Below, one piece after another: positions 8,635 through 16,819 of a stretch of DNA of 64,000 nt; the first letter of the stretch is position 1, and the number at the start of each line of letters is the position of its first letter. Under the pieces are notes generated by a model. The model was given only the letters and a program-made list of their open reading frames with translations, did no database searches and was not told where the DNA came from. Made by a program: the position numbers and the translations under genes. The DNA is from Kribbella soli (GTDB lineage Bacteria > Actinomycetota > Actinomycetes > Propionibacteriales > Kribbellaceae). Location of the stretch: NCBI RefSeq assembly GCF_004331345.1, contig NZ_SJJZ01000003.1, positions 372,001 to 436,000 on the forward strand, given 5' to 3'.

Positions 8635-9732
8635 ATGAGTCGGATCGAGGCGTTGCTGCGGGAGCATCCGGTGATCGACGGGCACAACGACCTGCCGATC
8701 GCGTTCTACGAGCTGTGCGGGTACGACCTGGACGCGCACGACCTGGCGGGCCCGGTTCCGGAGCTCCACACGGACCTGCCGCGGCTGCGCGCGGGTCACG
8801 TGGGCGCGCAGTTCTGGTCCCTCTGGGTGCCGCAGGACGAGCACGCGGTACGGCGTACGTTCGAGCAGCTCGACTTCGTCCGGCGGCTCGTCGAGCGGTT
8901 CCCGTCGGATCTCCAACTGGCGGACACGGCCGACGACGTGGACGCGGCGATCAAGGCGGGCCGGGTCGCGTCGCTGATGGGGATGGAGGGCGGCCACTCG
9001 ATCGGTGAGTCGCTCGGCGTCCTGCGGGTGATGCGGGCGCTCGGCGTGCGGTACATGACGCTGACCCACAACAACAACGTGTCCTGGGCGGACTCGGCCA
9101 CCGACGAGCCGGTGCTCGGCGGGCTGAACGAGTTCGGCGAGGAGGTCGTCCGGGAGATGAACCGGATCGGCATGCTGGTCGACCTCTCACACGTCTCTGC
9201 GGACACCATGCGGCACGCGCTCCGGGTGACGAGCGCGCCGGTGATCTTCAGCCACTCGTCTGCGCGCGCGGTCTGCGACGTACCGCGGAACGCGCCGGAC
9301 GACGTCCTCGAGACGCTGGCCGGCAACGACGGCGTCTGCATGGTGACGTTCGTGCCGTACTTCGTCTCGCAGGCGTACGTCGACTGGCTCGACGGCATGC
9401 ACGCGCTGGCCAAGGAGCACGGCCTCGAGGGCAGCGAGCATCGCGAGAAGGTCGAGGCGATGTACGACGTACCGCGGCCGGAGATCACGCTCGCGGACGT
9501 GGTCGAGCATGTCGAGCACGTCCGCGAGGTGGCGGGCGTCGACCACATCGGTCTGGGCGGCGACTACGACGGCTGCCCGGAGTTCCCGGTGGAACTGCCG
9601 GACGTGGCGTCGTACCCGGTGCTGTTCAGCGCACTGGCCGACCGCGGCTGGAGCGACGAGGAGCTCGGCAAACTTGCCGGAGGCAACATCCTGCGCGTGC
9701 TCCGGGCCGCGGACGACGCAGCGACTGCCTAG
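8635..9732 (+). CDS. Membrane-dipeptidase family (M19) metallopeptidase
   Basis: A 365-residue zinc dipeptidase of the renal-dipeptidase family, related to amidohydrolases. Metal ligands appear in order: DGHNDLP (residues about 15-21), the bridging glutamate in GMEGGHS, the histidines in LVDLSHVS and IFSHSSAR, and the aspartate in HIGLGGDYDG. There is no signal peptide, so a cytoplasmic enzyme acting on dipeptides, possibly including D-residue dipeptides, is likely. It is divergent from hisI. Its TAG shares a CTAG with the stop of the convergent GNAT gene. Confidence 0.93.
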   Translation: MSRIEALLREHPVIDGHNDLPIAFYELCGYDLDAHDLAGPVPELHTDLPRLRAGHVGAQFWSLWVPQDEHAVRRTFEQLDFVRRLVERFPSDLQLADTADDVDAAIKAGRVASLMGMEGGHSIGESLGVLRVMRALGVRYMTLTHNNNVSWADSATDEPVLGGLNEFGEEVVREMNRIGMLVDLSHVSADTMRHALRVTSAPVIFSHSSARAVCDVPRNAPDDVLETLAGNDGVCMVTFVPYFVSQAYVDWLDGMHALAKEHGLEGSEHREKVEAMYDVPRPEITLADVVEHVEHVREVAGVDHIGLGGDYDGCPEFPVELPDVASYPVLFSALADRGWSDEELGKLAGGNILRVLRAADDAATA

Positions 9733-10595
9733 GCCTCCCGGAACTGGGAGCGGATCTCGTCCTGCGGCTCGAGCCCCGCGGCCCGGTACGTCTCGACCGC
9801 GCCGACGTTCGTTACCGGGGTGACCGTGTAGACGCTGGAAGCGCCCATCTCCTGCAGCGCGCGAGCACAACCGAGGACCATCGCGGTGCCGTACCCGCGG
9901 CCGCGGTGCAGGCGGTGGACGCCCATCGGCTCGATGTAGCCGGGGCGTCCCTCGCCGGCCGACCATACGGTGGCGGCGGCAACGGATTCGCCGATGTCGT
10001 TGCGCAGCAAGAGATCGCGCGCGTCGGCGTACGGCAGGCCGTCGGCCATCGCGAACCAGCGGTCGTTGGTGAACGTCGACCCGTCGAACGACGCCCGCTG
10101 GACGCCGGTCCGCTCGTGGGCCTCCTCCGGGCCGACCACGTCGATCCGGACGCCCGGATCCGGCACCGGATCGGTCAGGTCGCGCCACACCGGGACCCAC
10201 GGCACGTCCGCGTTCCAGCCGTCCTTGAACAGCAGGTCCTGGACGAGCGCTCCCATCGGCGTCTCGACGTACACCTTGCCCTCGATCAGCACACCCTGTG
10301 CGGGCACTGACACGTCCTCGACGATCCGCTGCGCCAGCTCCTCGTCACGCTGGAGCTCCGGCGCGATCGACATCCGCAACCAGTCCGGCTCGTCGAGCAT
10401 CCCGATCGCGACGATCTCACCGCCCCGCCGCCAGATCCGCGTCGCCGCCGCCGTCCGCTCCACCCCGAACCGCCAGAACCACCCGAGATCCCCCGGATGC
10501 AACTGCGACGCCACCCCCTCCCGCTGCCACTCCCGCAGCACCCCGACAACATCCCCCAACTCCCCAACCCCCGCCGTACCCATCTCAATACCCAT
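9729..10595 (-). CDS. GNAT-family N-acetyltransferase
   Basis: A protein of about 288 residues with a weakly conserved N-terminal half and a C-terminal GNAT domain. The acetyl-CoA loop is RLHRGRGYGTAM, followed by the helix and beta-bulge SVYTVTPVTNVGAVETYRAAGLEP typical of the fold. The substrate is unknown. Three ATG codons (10613, 10595, 10583) could start it; 10595 follows a run of five Gs and 10583 is equally plausible. The 5' part is extremely C-rich on the plus strand. The region upstream holds palindromic element A, which separates it from the divergent DUF559 gene. Confidence 0.8.
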   Translation of the reverse strand: MGIEMGTAGVGELGDVVGVLREWQREGVASQLHPGDLGWFWRFGVERTAAATRIWRRGGEIVAIGMLDEPDWLRMSIAPELQRDEELAQRIVEDVSVPAQGVLIEGKVYVETPMGALVQDLLFKDGWNADVPWVPVWRDLTDPVPDPGVRIDVVGPEEAHERTGVQRASFDGSTFTNDRWFAMADGLPYADARDLLLRNDIGESVAAATVWSAGEGRPGYIEPMGVHRLHRGRGYGTAMVLGCARALQEMGASSVYTVTPVTNVGAVETYRAAGLEPQDEIRSQFREA

Positions 10596-10660
10596 CCCCC
10601 GATCACACACCATTACCCACACCCACCGCACCCCACTTCCCGCCCACGCCCGTCGAACAG

Positions 10661-10723
10661 CGACTTTGTGCACCACCTCCGTACGTCGGGAGCCCGGAAA
10701 TGCGGATCGGGTGCACAAAGTCG
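10661..10723. repeat. Palindromic element A (inverted partner of element B)
   Basis: CGACTTTGTGCACC (10661-10674) is a perfect 14-bp inverted repeat with 10710-10723. The 35-bp centre contains TCCG...CGGA and a small CGGG-AG-CCCG hairpin. The outer left flank is strongly C-rich and the right flank strongly G-rich. A reverse-complement relative (element B) with arms and centre of the same size lies past the far end of the DUF559 gene. Because element A sits between divergent genes, it cannot serve as an ordinary terminator. Confidence 0.85.
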
Positions 10724-10787
10724 AGTTGTCCACAGGCGGCCGGGCGGCGACGGGCGGCGGGGCGGGGTTTTCGGGAGGATTGGGTGG

Positions 10788-11795
10788 GTGGAACGGCTTG
10801 GGGACGGGGTGCGGCGGCGGCTGGCCCGCCGGATGGGCAGGCCGCTGAGACATCTCGATCTGATGGAGTTGGGTCTGCAGAAGTACGACGTCGAGCGGCT
10901 TCTGCGCAACGGTCTGCTGCAGCACGCGCACGGCCGGTACGTCGACGGCAGCCTCGATCAACACCTCGCACGGGCTGCATGCGCACAGGCAGCACATCCG
11001 AAGTCGGTCATCAGCCACTTCACAGCAGCGGACCTCACCGGACTCCGGGTGTGGACGGATCGGGACCGACGGCCGGCCGCGAACCCGATCTGGCTCAGCT
11101 GCGAACCTGGTCGCCGCCGCAACCTGAAGCGCACCGACGTCGTACTGCACCGGGCCGGCCTGACCGCGCCAGACCTGCAACTGCACCAAGGGCTGTGGCT
11201 CACCTCGGACGCTCGGACCACAGTCGACATCGCGCGCGAGCTACCCCTCCGGGAGGCTGCGGTGACCGTCGATCACGCCTTGTCCAGATCGGTTTCGCTC
11301 GCCGAGCTCGAGGCTGTCCTGGAGCGTCAGCACCGCTGGCCCGGCATACGGAAGGCCCGGGAGGCAGTTGCCTTGGGCGATCCTCGCTCCGAGTCAGCCT
11401 TGGAGTCGTACGCGCGCCTGGTGTTCGCGGACGGCGGGCTCCCGGCTCCTGTACTTCAGGCGGAGTTCTGGGACGGGCATCGCTGGCTGTCGCTTCGCGT
11501 CGACTTCTGGTGGCCCGAGTTCCGCACCGTCGGGGAAGCAGACGGTCTGGAGAAGTTCGAGGCCGCGACGCCGAGCGAACGTCGCCGATTGCTCCGCCGG
11601 TCGTTCGAACGCGACCAGCAACTCTCTGATCGCGGTCTCGAGGTCGTTCATTTCGGCTGGGAGGACGCAGTTCTCCGTCCCGGCGATCTCGTCCACCGGT
11701 TCCGCGCCGCCTTCGACCGCGGCTCCCGCCGTACCGACCCTGCCCCCACCTGGCGCACCGCCGCACCCCACCCAACCCGCCCCGCCGCCGCCTAA
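10788..11795 (+). CDS. DUF559 / Vsr-like nuclease-domain protein with AbiEi-like N-terminus
   Basis: A 335-residue protein of a family abundant in actinobacteria. The N-terminal 60 residues or so resemble the winged-helix antitoxin domain of AbiEi (YDVERLLRNGLLQHAHGRYVDG). The C-terminal third resembles the DUF559/Vsr-type PD-(D/E)xK fold: the putative catalytic aspartate D239 is in VDFWWPEFR, followed by E250 and D252 in VGEADG. The GTG at 10788 has a GGGAGG ribosome site 9 nt upstream; other starts would run back through element A. No partner toxin gene is adjacent. Palindromic elements flank it on both sides. Function is unknown: a DNA nuclease, a defence protein or a selfish endonuclease are options. 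Confidence 0.82.
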   Translation: MERLGDGVRRRLARRMGRPLRHLDLMELGLQKYDVERLLRNGLLQHAHGRYVDGSLDQHLARAACAQAAHPKSVISHFTAADLTGLRVWTDRDRRPAANPIWLSCEPGRRRNLKRTDVVLHRAGLTAPDLQLHQGLWLTSDARTTVDIARELPLREAAVTVDHALSRSVSLAELEAVLERQHRWPGIRKAREAVALGDPRSESALESYARLVFADGGLPAPVLQAEFWDGHRWLSLRVDFWWPEFRTVGEADGLEKFEAATPSERRRLLRRSFERDQQLSDRGLEVVHFGWEDAVLRPGDLVHRFRAAFDRGSRRTDPAPTWRTAAPHPTRPAAA

Positions 11796-11841
11796 CCCAC
11801 ACCAAACACCAGGCACCGAACGCCCGCCGTCCTCCGCCCCG

Positions 11842-11904
11842 GCACTTTGTGCACGGTATCCGTGGTTTTCCTTGGCTGTCGTACGGACGTCGTGCACAAA
11901 GTCG
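11842..11904. repeat. Palindromic element B (inverted copy of element A)
   Basis: A 12-bp perfect inverted repeat (11844-11855 with 11891-11902) surrounds a 35-bp centre, the same size as in element A. Read on the minus strand, 24 of the first 30 bases match element A, including the TTTGTGCAC arm and TCCGTACG. The outer flanks show the same C-rich-left, G-rich-right asymmetry. It lies 46 bases after the DUF559 stop codon and 93 before the next gene. Confidence 0.82.
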
Positions 11905-11997
11905 AGCTTTCGCGGCCTCGGGCGGTGGTGGGGCGGTCTGGGTGGGTTTGAGGTTTTGGTGGTCGGGCACGGGGCGGGGGCTAGTGACAATCGACGG

Positions 11998-12324
11998 ATG
12001 GAGTGGGCTGTGCTGACCCTGACTGAGAACGCGACGCTGGTGATCAAGAGCATCACCGGGGTCGAGGGCGCGCCGGAGGGGGCCGGGGTGCGGATCTCGC
12101 AGGAGAACCCGGCGGATCCGGCGCTCGCGGTGACCACGACCGAGGCACCGCAACCGGGTGACCAGGTCGTCGAGGAGGCGGGTGCCCGGGTCTTCCTCGA
12201 GCAGAACGCCGCGAACGCACTCGACGACAAGATCCTGGACGCGGCGGTCGATGACAAGGGCGGTGTCGAGTTCCTGCTGGTACCGCAGCCGGGCCCGAGC
12301 AACGGCGCGGCCCCGACTCCCTGA
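11998..12324 (+). CDS. HesB/IscA-fold protein lacking cysteines
   Basis: A 108-residue protein that begins with the HesB-like pattern LTLTENATLVIKSI, followed by alternating strands and ADALDDKILDA-like helix content, as in the Fe-S biogenesis fold. Canonical A-type carriers bind clusters through three cysteines; this protein has none, so classical Fe-S carriage is improbable. Such cysteine-less members occur in actinobacteria and are often annotated HesB or adhesin. ATG 11998 is used; GTG 12010 is a possible later start. A strong bidirectional terminator follows. Confidence 0.8.
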   Translation: MEWAVLTLTENATLVIKSITGVEGAPEGAGVRISQENPADPALAVTTTEAPQPGDQVVEEAGARVFLEQNAANALDDKILDAAVDDKGGVEFLLVPQPGPSNGAAPTP

Positions 12325-12330
12325 GCAACA

Positions 12331-12348
12331 CGTCGGTACGTACCGACG
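12331..12348. repeat. Perfect 18-bp palindrome
   Basis: CGTCGGTACGTACCGACG reads identically on both strands. It lies 6 bases after the HesB-like stop codon and before the large terminator hairpin. It may be a protein-binding dyad or an additional RNA hairpin; nothing further can be said. Confidence 0.6.
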
Positions 12349-12365
12349 AACGGGTAGTGGGTGAC

Positions 12366-12422
12366 GTCCCCGCCCGCCGGCAGGTCACACTGAGCGTGAC
12401 CACAAGTCCGGCGGGCGGGGAC
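12366..12422. terminator. Bidirectional terminator between convergent genes
   Basis: The 15-bp arm at 12366-12380 is perfectly complementary to 12408-12422. A second stem, GGTCAC (12383-12388) with GTGACC (12396-12401), is nested in the loop. It separates the HesB-like gene (plus) from the ABC exporter gene (minus), whose stop is at 12444. It is very GC-rich and has no long U-tract, typical of actinobacterial terminators. Confidence 0.75.
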
Positions 12423-12443
12423 CTCCCGTTCTTCGGTACGCCG

Positions 12444-14240
12444 TTAGAGCGCGCTGCGCTGGGCGATCCAGCTGTCGTGGAGGCGGGTGTAGACGCCGCC
12501 TGCGCCGACGAGCTCGGCGTGTGGGCCGCGCTCCACGATCTCGCCCTCGTCGAACACCAGGACCTCGTCGGCCGCCTCCGCCGTCGACAATCGGTGCGCG
12601 ATGGTGACCGACGTACGGCCGGACATCAGACGCTCCAGCGCCGCGTTCACCCGCACCTCGGTGCCGGGGTCGACCGCTGACGTCGCCTCGTCGAGCACGA
12701 GCAGGTCGGGGTCGGCGATGTTCGCGCGGACCAGGGCCACCAGCTGCCGCTCCCCCGCCGACAGCGACTCGCCGCGCTGACCGACCGGCGACTGCAGCCC
12801 GTCCGGCAACGACTCCAGCCAGTCCGTCAGCCCGAGCGACTCGAACGCCGTGACCAGCTCCGCGTCCGTCACCTCAGGCCGTCCGAACCGCACGTTCTCC
12901 GCCAGCGACGCGTCGAACAGGTACCCGTCCTGCGGCACCATCACGACCCGCTCCCGGAGCGATTCGAAGGAAATCTCGCGGGCGTCCACGCCGTCCAGCC
13001 GGACCGCCCCGGACGTCGGATCCATCAACCGGGTCAGCAACTTCGCGAACGTTGTCTTGCCGGATCCGGTCTCCCCGACCACCGCGACCCGCCGGTGCGG
13101 TTCGATCCGTACGTCGACGTCGCGCAGGACCAGTTCGCCTTCCGGATAAGCGAAAGCCACGTCGTCGAACTCGACCGTGACCGGCCCGCGCGCCTGCTTC
13201 ACACCCTCCTCGCCCGGGTCCGCGACATCGGCCGGCGTCGCGATCACACCGAGCACCCGCCGCCAGCCGGCGAACGCACTCTGCGCGTCGGTCAGCACCT
13301 GCGTGGCGATCTGCACCGGGTCCGAGAACAGGGCCACCAGGAACATGAACGCGAGCAACTCCCCGAGCGTCGCCTGGTTGTCGATGCCGAGCAGCAGGCC
13401 GACCGTCAGTACGCCGGCGTTCGCGAGACCGGCGGCCAGACCACCGATCGAGAACGTCAGCCCGGTCAACGCCTGTGCCCTCGTCGCCGTATGCCGGTAG
13501 TCCTCGATCGACGCGTCGATCCGGTCCTGCGTGCGCTGCTCGATCGCGTACGAGCGGACCACCTGCGCGCCGACGACCGGCTCCGCGATCGCGGACAGCA
13601 TCTCGCCGACCTTGGCCCGCACCACGCCGTACGCCGCCGACATCGCGCGCTGCAGGTACTTCAGGCTGGCGAACAACGGGATGAAGCAGCACAGCACAAC
13701 GAGCGCGAGCTGCCACGAGTAGAAGAACATCACGACCGTCGCGAGCAGCATCTGCCCGAGGCTGACCAGGAAGATGAACCCGCCGAACTGCAGGAACTGC
13801 GACACCGTGTCCACGTCCGACGTGACCCGGCTGACCAGCGCCCCGCGGCGCTCGGTGCTCTGGGTCAGCACCGGCAGGTCGTGCACGTGCCGGAACGCCT
13901 TGATCCGCATCGTCGCCAGCCCGTTCTCCGAGTTGACCGCGAGCCGCACGGTCGTCAGGTACGACGCTCCGGCGGTGAGGATCACGCCCAGCGCGCAGAT
14001 CAGGCACATCCACGCGACGTACGACATGTTCGGACCGCCCGGGCCGGACAGGCCCTTGTCGATCGTCTGCTGCACGGCGATCGGTACGACGATCCGCCCG
14101 GCCGTCATCGTCAGCGCGAGGAGCCCGGTCACCCACCACCCACGCGCGAGCTCGGGCGAGACCTTCAGACCGTCCTTGAGGGTCTGAAGCCCACCCGCGT
14201 TGTCGCCGTGGTCAAGCCGCGAAGCTTCCGCCGCACTCAC
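12444..14240 (-). CDS. ABC exporter, catalytic half (permease-ATPase)
   Basis: A 598-residue half-transporter with an N-terminal six-helix ABC membrane domain (about residues 35-320) and a C-terminal ATPase. The nucleotide site is complete: Walker A GETGSGKT, signature LSAGERQ, Walker B LLVLDEATSAVD with the catalytic glutamate, and the H-loop histidine in IAHRLST. The upstream partner has an aspartate in place of this glutamate, as in heterodimeric exporters of the BmrCD / TM287-288 type, where one composite ATP site is degenerate. The GTG start at 14240 overlaps the partner stop. The substrate is unknown: drugs, lipids or peptides. Confidence 0.93.
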   Translation of the reverse strand: MSAAEASRLDHGDNAGGLQTLKDGLKVSPELARGWWVTGLLALTMTAGRIVVPIAVQQTIDKGLSGPGGPNMSYVAWMCLICALGVILTAGASYLTTVRLAVNSENGLATMRIKAFRHVHDLPVLTQSTERRGALVSRVTSDVDTVSQFLQFGGFIFLVSLGQMLLATVVMFFYSWQLALVVLCCFIPLFASLKYLQRAMSAAYGVVRAKVGEMLSAIAEPVVGAQVVRSYAIEQRTQDRIDASIEDYRHTATRAQALTGLTFSIGGLAAGLANAGVLTVGLLLGIDNQATLGELLAFMFLVALFSDPVQIATQVLTDAQSAFAGWRRVLGVIATPADVADPGEEGVKQARGPVTVEFDDVAFAYPEGELVLRDVDVRIEPHRRVAVVGETGSGKTTFAKLLTRLMDPTSGAVRLDGVDAREISFESLRERVVMVPQDGYLFDASLAENVRFGRPEVTDAELVTAFESLGLTDWLESLPDGLQSPVGQRGESLSAGERQLVALVRANIADPDLLVLDEATSAVDPGTEVRVNAALERLMSGRTSVTIAHRLSTAEAADEVLVFDEGEIVERGPHAELVGAGGVYTRLHDSWIAQRSAL

Positions 14241-16111
14241 GCTGAAACCCCTTCTTCATCAAGCTGCGTATCCTCTTGGGCCTCTTCCAGGCGGCGCTCG
14301 GCGTCCTTCTCGTACGCGTCGACCAGGTCCCGGTAGGCCGGCGTCGAAGCCTGCAGCTCGGTGTGCGTGCCGTGCGCCTGGATCCGGCCGTCGTGGAGGA
14401 ACAGGACCTCGTCGGCGAGCGAGATCGTCGCCTTCCGGTACGCGATCACCAGCACGGTCGTCGCCGCACCGGAGTCCTCCTGGACGGCGGATCGCAGCCC
14501 GGCCAGGATCCGCGCCTCGACCTGCGGGTCCACCGCGCTCGTCGCGTCGTCCAGGATCAGCAACCGCGGCCGCCGTACCAGGGCCCGCGCCAGCGCGATC
14601 CGCTGCCGCTGCCCGCCGGACAGCGTCGTACCGCGCTCGCCGACCTTGGTGTCCAGCCCGTCGTGCAACGCCTTCACGAAGCCGTCGCCCTGCGCGATCC
14701 GCAGCGCGTCCCACACGTCGTCGTCGCTGTAGTCCCCGCCGAGCGTGATGTTGCCGCGGATCGTGTCGTCGAACAGGAACGCGGTCTGCGCCACCAGTGC
14801 GACCGACCCGGCCAGCTCGTCGCGGGCCAGGTCCCGCAGGTCGATCCCGTCGATCTTCACCACACCCTGTTCCGGGTCGACGAGCCGGGTCAGCAAGGTC
14901 GTCATCGTCGACTTCCCGGCGCCTGTCGGCCCGACGACCGCGACGGTCCGGCCGGGCTCGACCATGAAGTCCACCCCGGCGAGTACGTCGCGCTCGGGCA
15001 GGTACCCGAACCGGACGCCGGCGACCTGCAGCCGGGCCGCCTTCGTCGACGTCAACCGCGCTTCGCCGTACTCCGTCCCGCCTTCGGCCGTCAGCACCCG
15101 CTGCACGCGGTCCCACCCGACGACCGACCGCGGAAGCTCACCGAGCACCCAGCCGAGCGCCCGGATCGGGAAACCGATCAGCGTGAACAGGAACGCCACC
15201 TGGACCACGTCACCCGCGTCCGCGCCGCCGGACTGCACCCGCCCGACGCCGACCAGCAGCACCGCGAGAACGCCGAGCCGAGGCAGGCCGTCGATGACCG
15301 GGTCGAACATGCCGCGGGCCTTGTTCACCGCGATGTTCGCGTCCCGGAGCGCGTACGTCGGCGCGCGGAACCGCTCCGTCTCGGCCGCCTCCCGGCCCAG
15401 CGTCTTCACCACCAGCGCGCCGTCGAACGACTCGTGCGCGACCTCGGAGACGTCCGCGCGGAGCTGCTGCGCCCGGGTCGCGAGCGGCTGCAGGTAGCGC
15501 TGGAAGATCACGTTCGCGACGAACACCAGCGGGAACACCAGGCACCCCACCAGCGCCAGCCAGACGTCGGCCGCGAACATCGCGATGGTCGCGAACACCA
15601 GCATCGCGATCACGCCGATCGCCATCGGCAGCGGCGCGATCACGAACCAGGTCGACTCCACGTCGGCGTTGGCGTTCGACAGCAACATGCCGGTCGAGTG
15701 CTGGTGGTGCCACTCCAGCGGGAGCTTCAGGTACTGCCGGGTGACCCGGCGGCGGTACGTCGCCTGCAGGCGGAACTGCATCACACCGGCCCCGAGTCGC
15801 CGTCCGACGACACCGATCGCGTTCAGGATCGCGATCCCCATGAACAGCGAGATCAGCACCGCGATCGTGCCGCCGGTGGTGTCACCGCGCTCGAACGACG
15901 GGCGGATCAGATGATCGGTGGTCCAGCCGAGGGCCCAGCCGCCGGCCACGGTCATCGCGCCGTACAGCATGGCGGCGAGCACGGACAGCGCGAAGATGCC
16001 CGGCTCCTCCCAGATCGCGACCCGCAGCACCCCGAAACCTCTCCGGGTGACGCCGCCCTTGTCTGGGACTTTCGGGACAGGCAAGACACACTCCAGGACA
16101 GTCAGGTGCAT
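14237..16111 (-). CDS. ABC exporter, degenerate-site half (permease-ATPase)
   Basis: Partner half-transporter of about 624 residues: six-helix membrane domain followed by an ATPase with Walker A GPTGAGKS, signature LSGGQRQ and Walker B LLILDDATSAVD, where the catalytic glutamate is aspartate. This defines the non-hydrolysing site of a heterodimer. The start is uncertain. ATG 16111 gives a 36-residue leader; the first membrane segment begins near EEPGIFALSVLAAM, so the GTG at 16030 is also possible. A longer frame to 16684 is a shadow of the divergent TIGR03085 gene. The C-terminus is acidic and extends past the ATPase. Confidence 0.9.
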   Translation of the reverse strand: MHLTVLECVLPVPKVPDKGGVTRRGFGVLRVAIWEEPGIFALSVLAAMLYGAMTVAGGWALGWTTDHLIRPSFERGDTTGGTIAVLISLFMGIAILNAIGVVGRRLGAGVMQFRLQATYRRRVTRQYLKLPLEWHHQHSTGMLLSNANADVESTWFVIAPLPMAIGVIAMLVFATIAMFAADVWLALVGCLVFPLVFVANVIFQRYLQPLATRAQQLRADVSEVAHESFDGALVVKTLGREAAETERFRAPTYALRDANIAVNKARGMFDPVIDGLPRLGVLAVLLVGVGRVQSGGADAGDVVQVAFLFTLIGFPIRALGWVLGELPRSVVGWDRVQRVLTAEGGTEYGEARLTSTKAARLQVAGVRFGYLPERDVLAGVDFMVEPGRTVAVVGPTGAGKSTMTTLLTRLVDPEQGVVKIDGIDLRDLARDELAGSVALVAQTAFLFDDTIRGNITLGGDYSDDDVWDALRIAQGDGFVKALHDGLDTKVGERGTTLSGGQRQRIALARALVRRPRLLILDDATSAVDPQVEARILAGLRSAVQEDSGAATTVLVIAYRKATISLADEVLFLHDGRIQAHGTHTELQASTPAYRDLVDAYEKDAERRLEEAQEDTQLDEEGVSA

Positions 16112-16177
16112 ACAGGGGACACAGGCATGACAACGATTGACATTCTGCCATTCCCTCCCGACAACTACGATCGACTT

Positions 16178-16819
16178 GTGACCGACTACAGCCGGGTAGA
16201 ACGACTCGCTCTGTGTGACCTGTTCGAGGAAGTCGGCCCCGCCGCTCCGACGCTGTGTGACGGCTGGGACGCCTACGACCTCGCAGTCCACCTGTACGTC
16301 CGGGAGGCGGACCCGATGGCAGGCCCCGGGATCATGATCCCGGCGCTCGCGGACACCACCGAGAGACGAATGCAGCGGGCCAAGGAGCGCTACAGCTTCG
16401 CGGAGGTCGTCGGCAAGGTACGCAACGGTCCGCCGCCGGTCTCGATCTACGCCCTGCCGAAGCTCGGTCACCAGCTCAACACGACGGAGTACTTCGTCCA
16501 CCACGAGGACGTCCGCCGCGCGCAGGCGTCGTACGACGTCCGCGACCTTCCCGCCGAGCAGCAGGACGCCCTGTGGAAGGCGGTCCGGCTGGCGGCGAAG
16601 ACGATGCTGCGGAAGGCGCCGAGCGGCCTGGTGCTCAAGCGACCCGACGGTACGACGTCCGTCGCGAAGCGGCCGAACGAGCACGGTTCGGTCACCGTGA
16701 CGGGTGAGCCGGGTGAGCTGGTGCTGTTCTGCTTCGGGCGGCAGCAGGTCGCCGATGTACAGCTGGACGGCGATGCGGAGTCGGTCGAGCGGCTCCGCAA
16801 CGCGTCATTCGGGGTCTGA
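16178..16819 (+). CDS. TIGR03085-type maleylpyruvate-isomerase-like protein
   Basis: A 213-residue protein of the DinB-like mycothiol-dependent/metal-binding superfamily. The signature N-terminus is here: SRVERLALCDLFEEVGPAAPTLCDGWDAYDLAVHL, with the histidine of DLAVHL as a probable metal ligand, plus HQLNTTEYFVHHEDVRRA further on. Members are actinobacterial and probably mycothiol-linked, but the reaction is not established. GTG 16178 matches the family N-terminus; an ATG at 16127 would add 17 residues. The promoter must lie in the 66 bp shared with the ABC exporter. Its 3' end overlaps dedA by 15 nt (convergent). Confidence 0.85.
   Translation: MTDYSRVERLALCDLFEEVGPAAPTLCDGWDAYDLAVHLYVREADPMAGPGIMIPALADTTERRMQRAKERYSFAEVVGKVRNGPPPVSIYALPKLGHQLNTTEYFVHHEDVRRAQASYDVRDLPAEQQDALWKAVRLAAKTMLRKAPSGLVLKRPDGTTSVAKRPNEHGSVTVTGEPGELVLFCFGRQQVADVQLDGDAESVERLRNASFGV

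Noticed and set aside
14276..16124. Long plus-strand open frame continuous with the TIGR03085 gene
   Set aside because: It is the antisense shadow of the ABC exporter gene; the plus-strand protein has no recognisable content before about 16178.
16137..16171. TTGACA (16137-16142) with TACGAT (16166-16171) as a promoter for the TIGR03085 gene
   Set aside because: The spacer would be 23 bp, too long for a sigma-70-type promoter; no better -10 is apparent.
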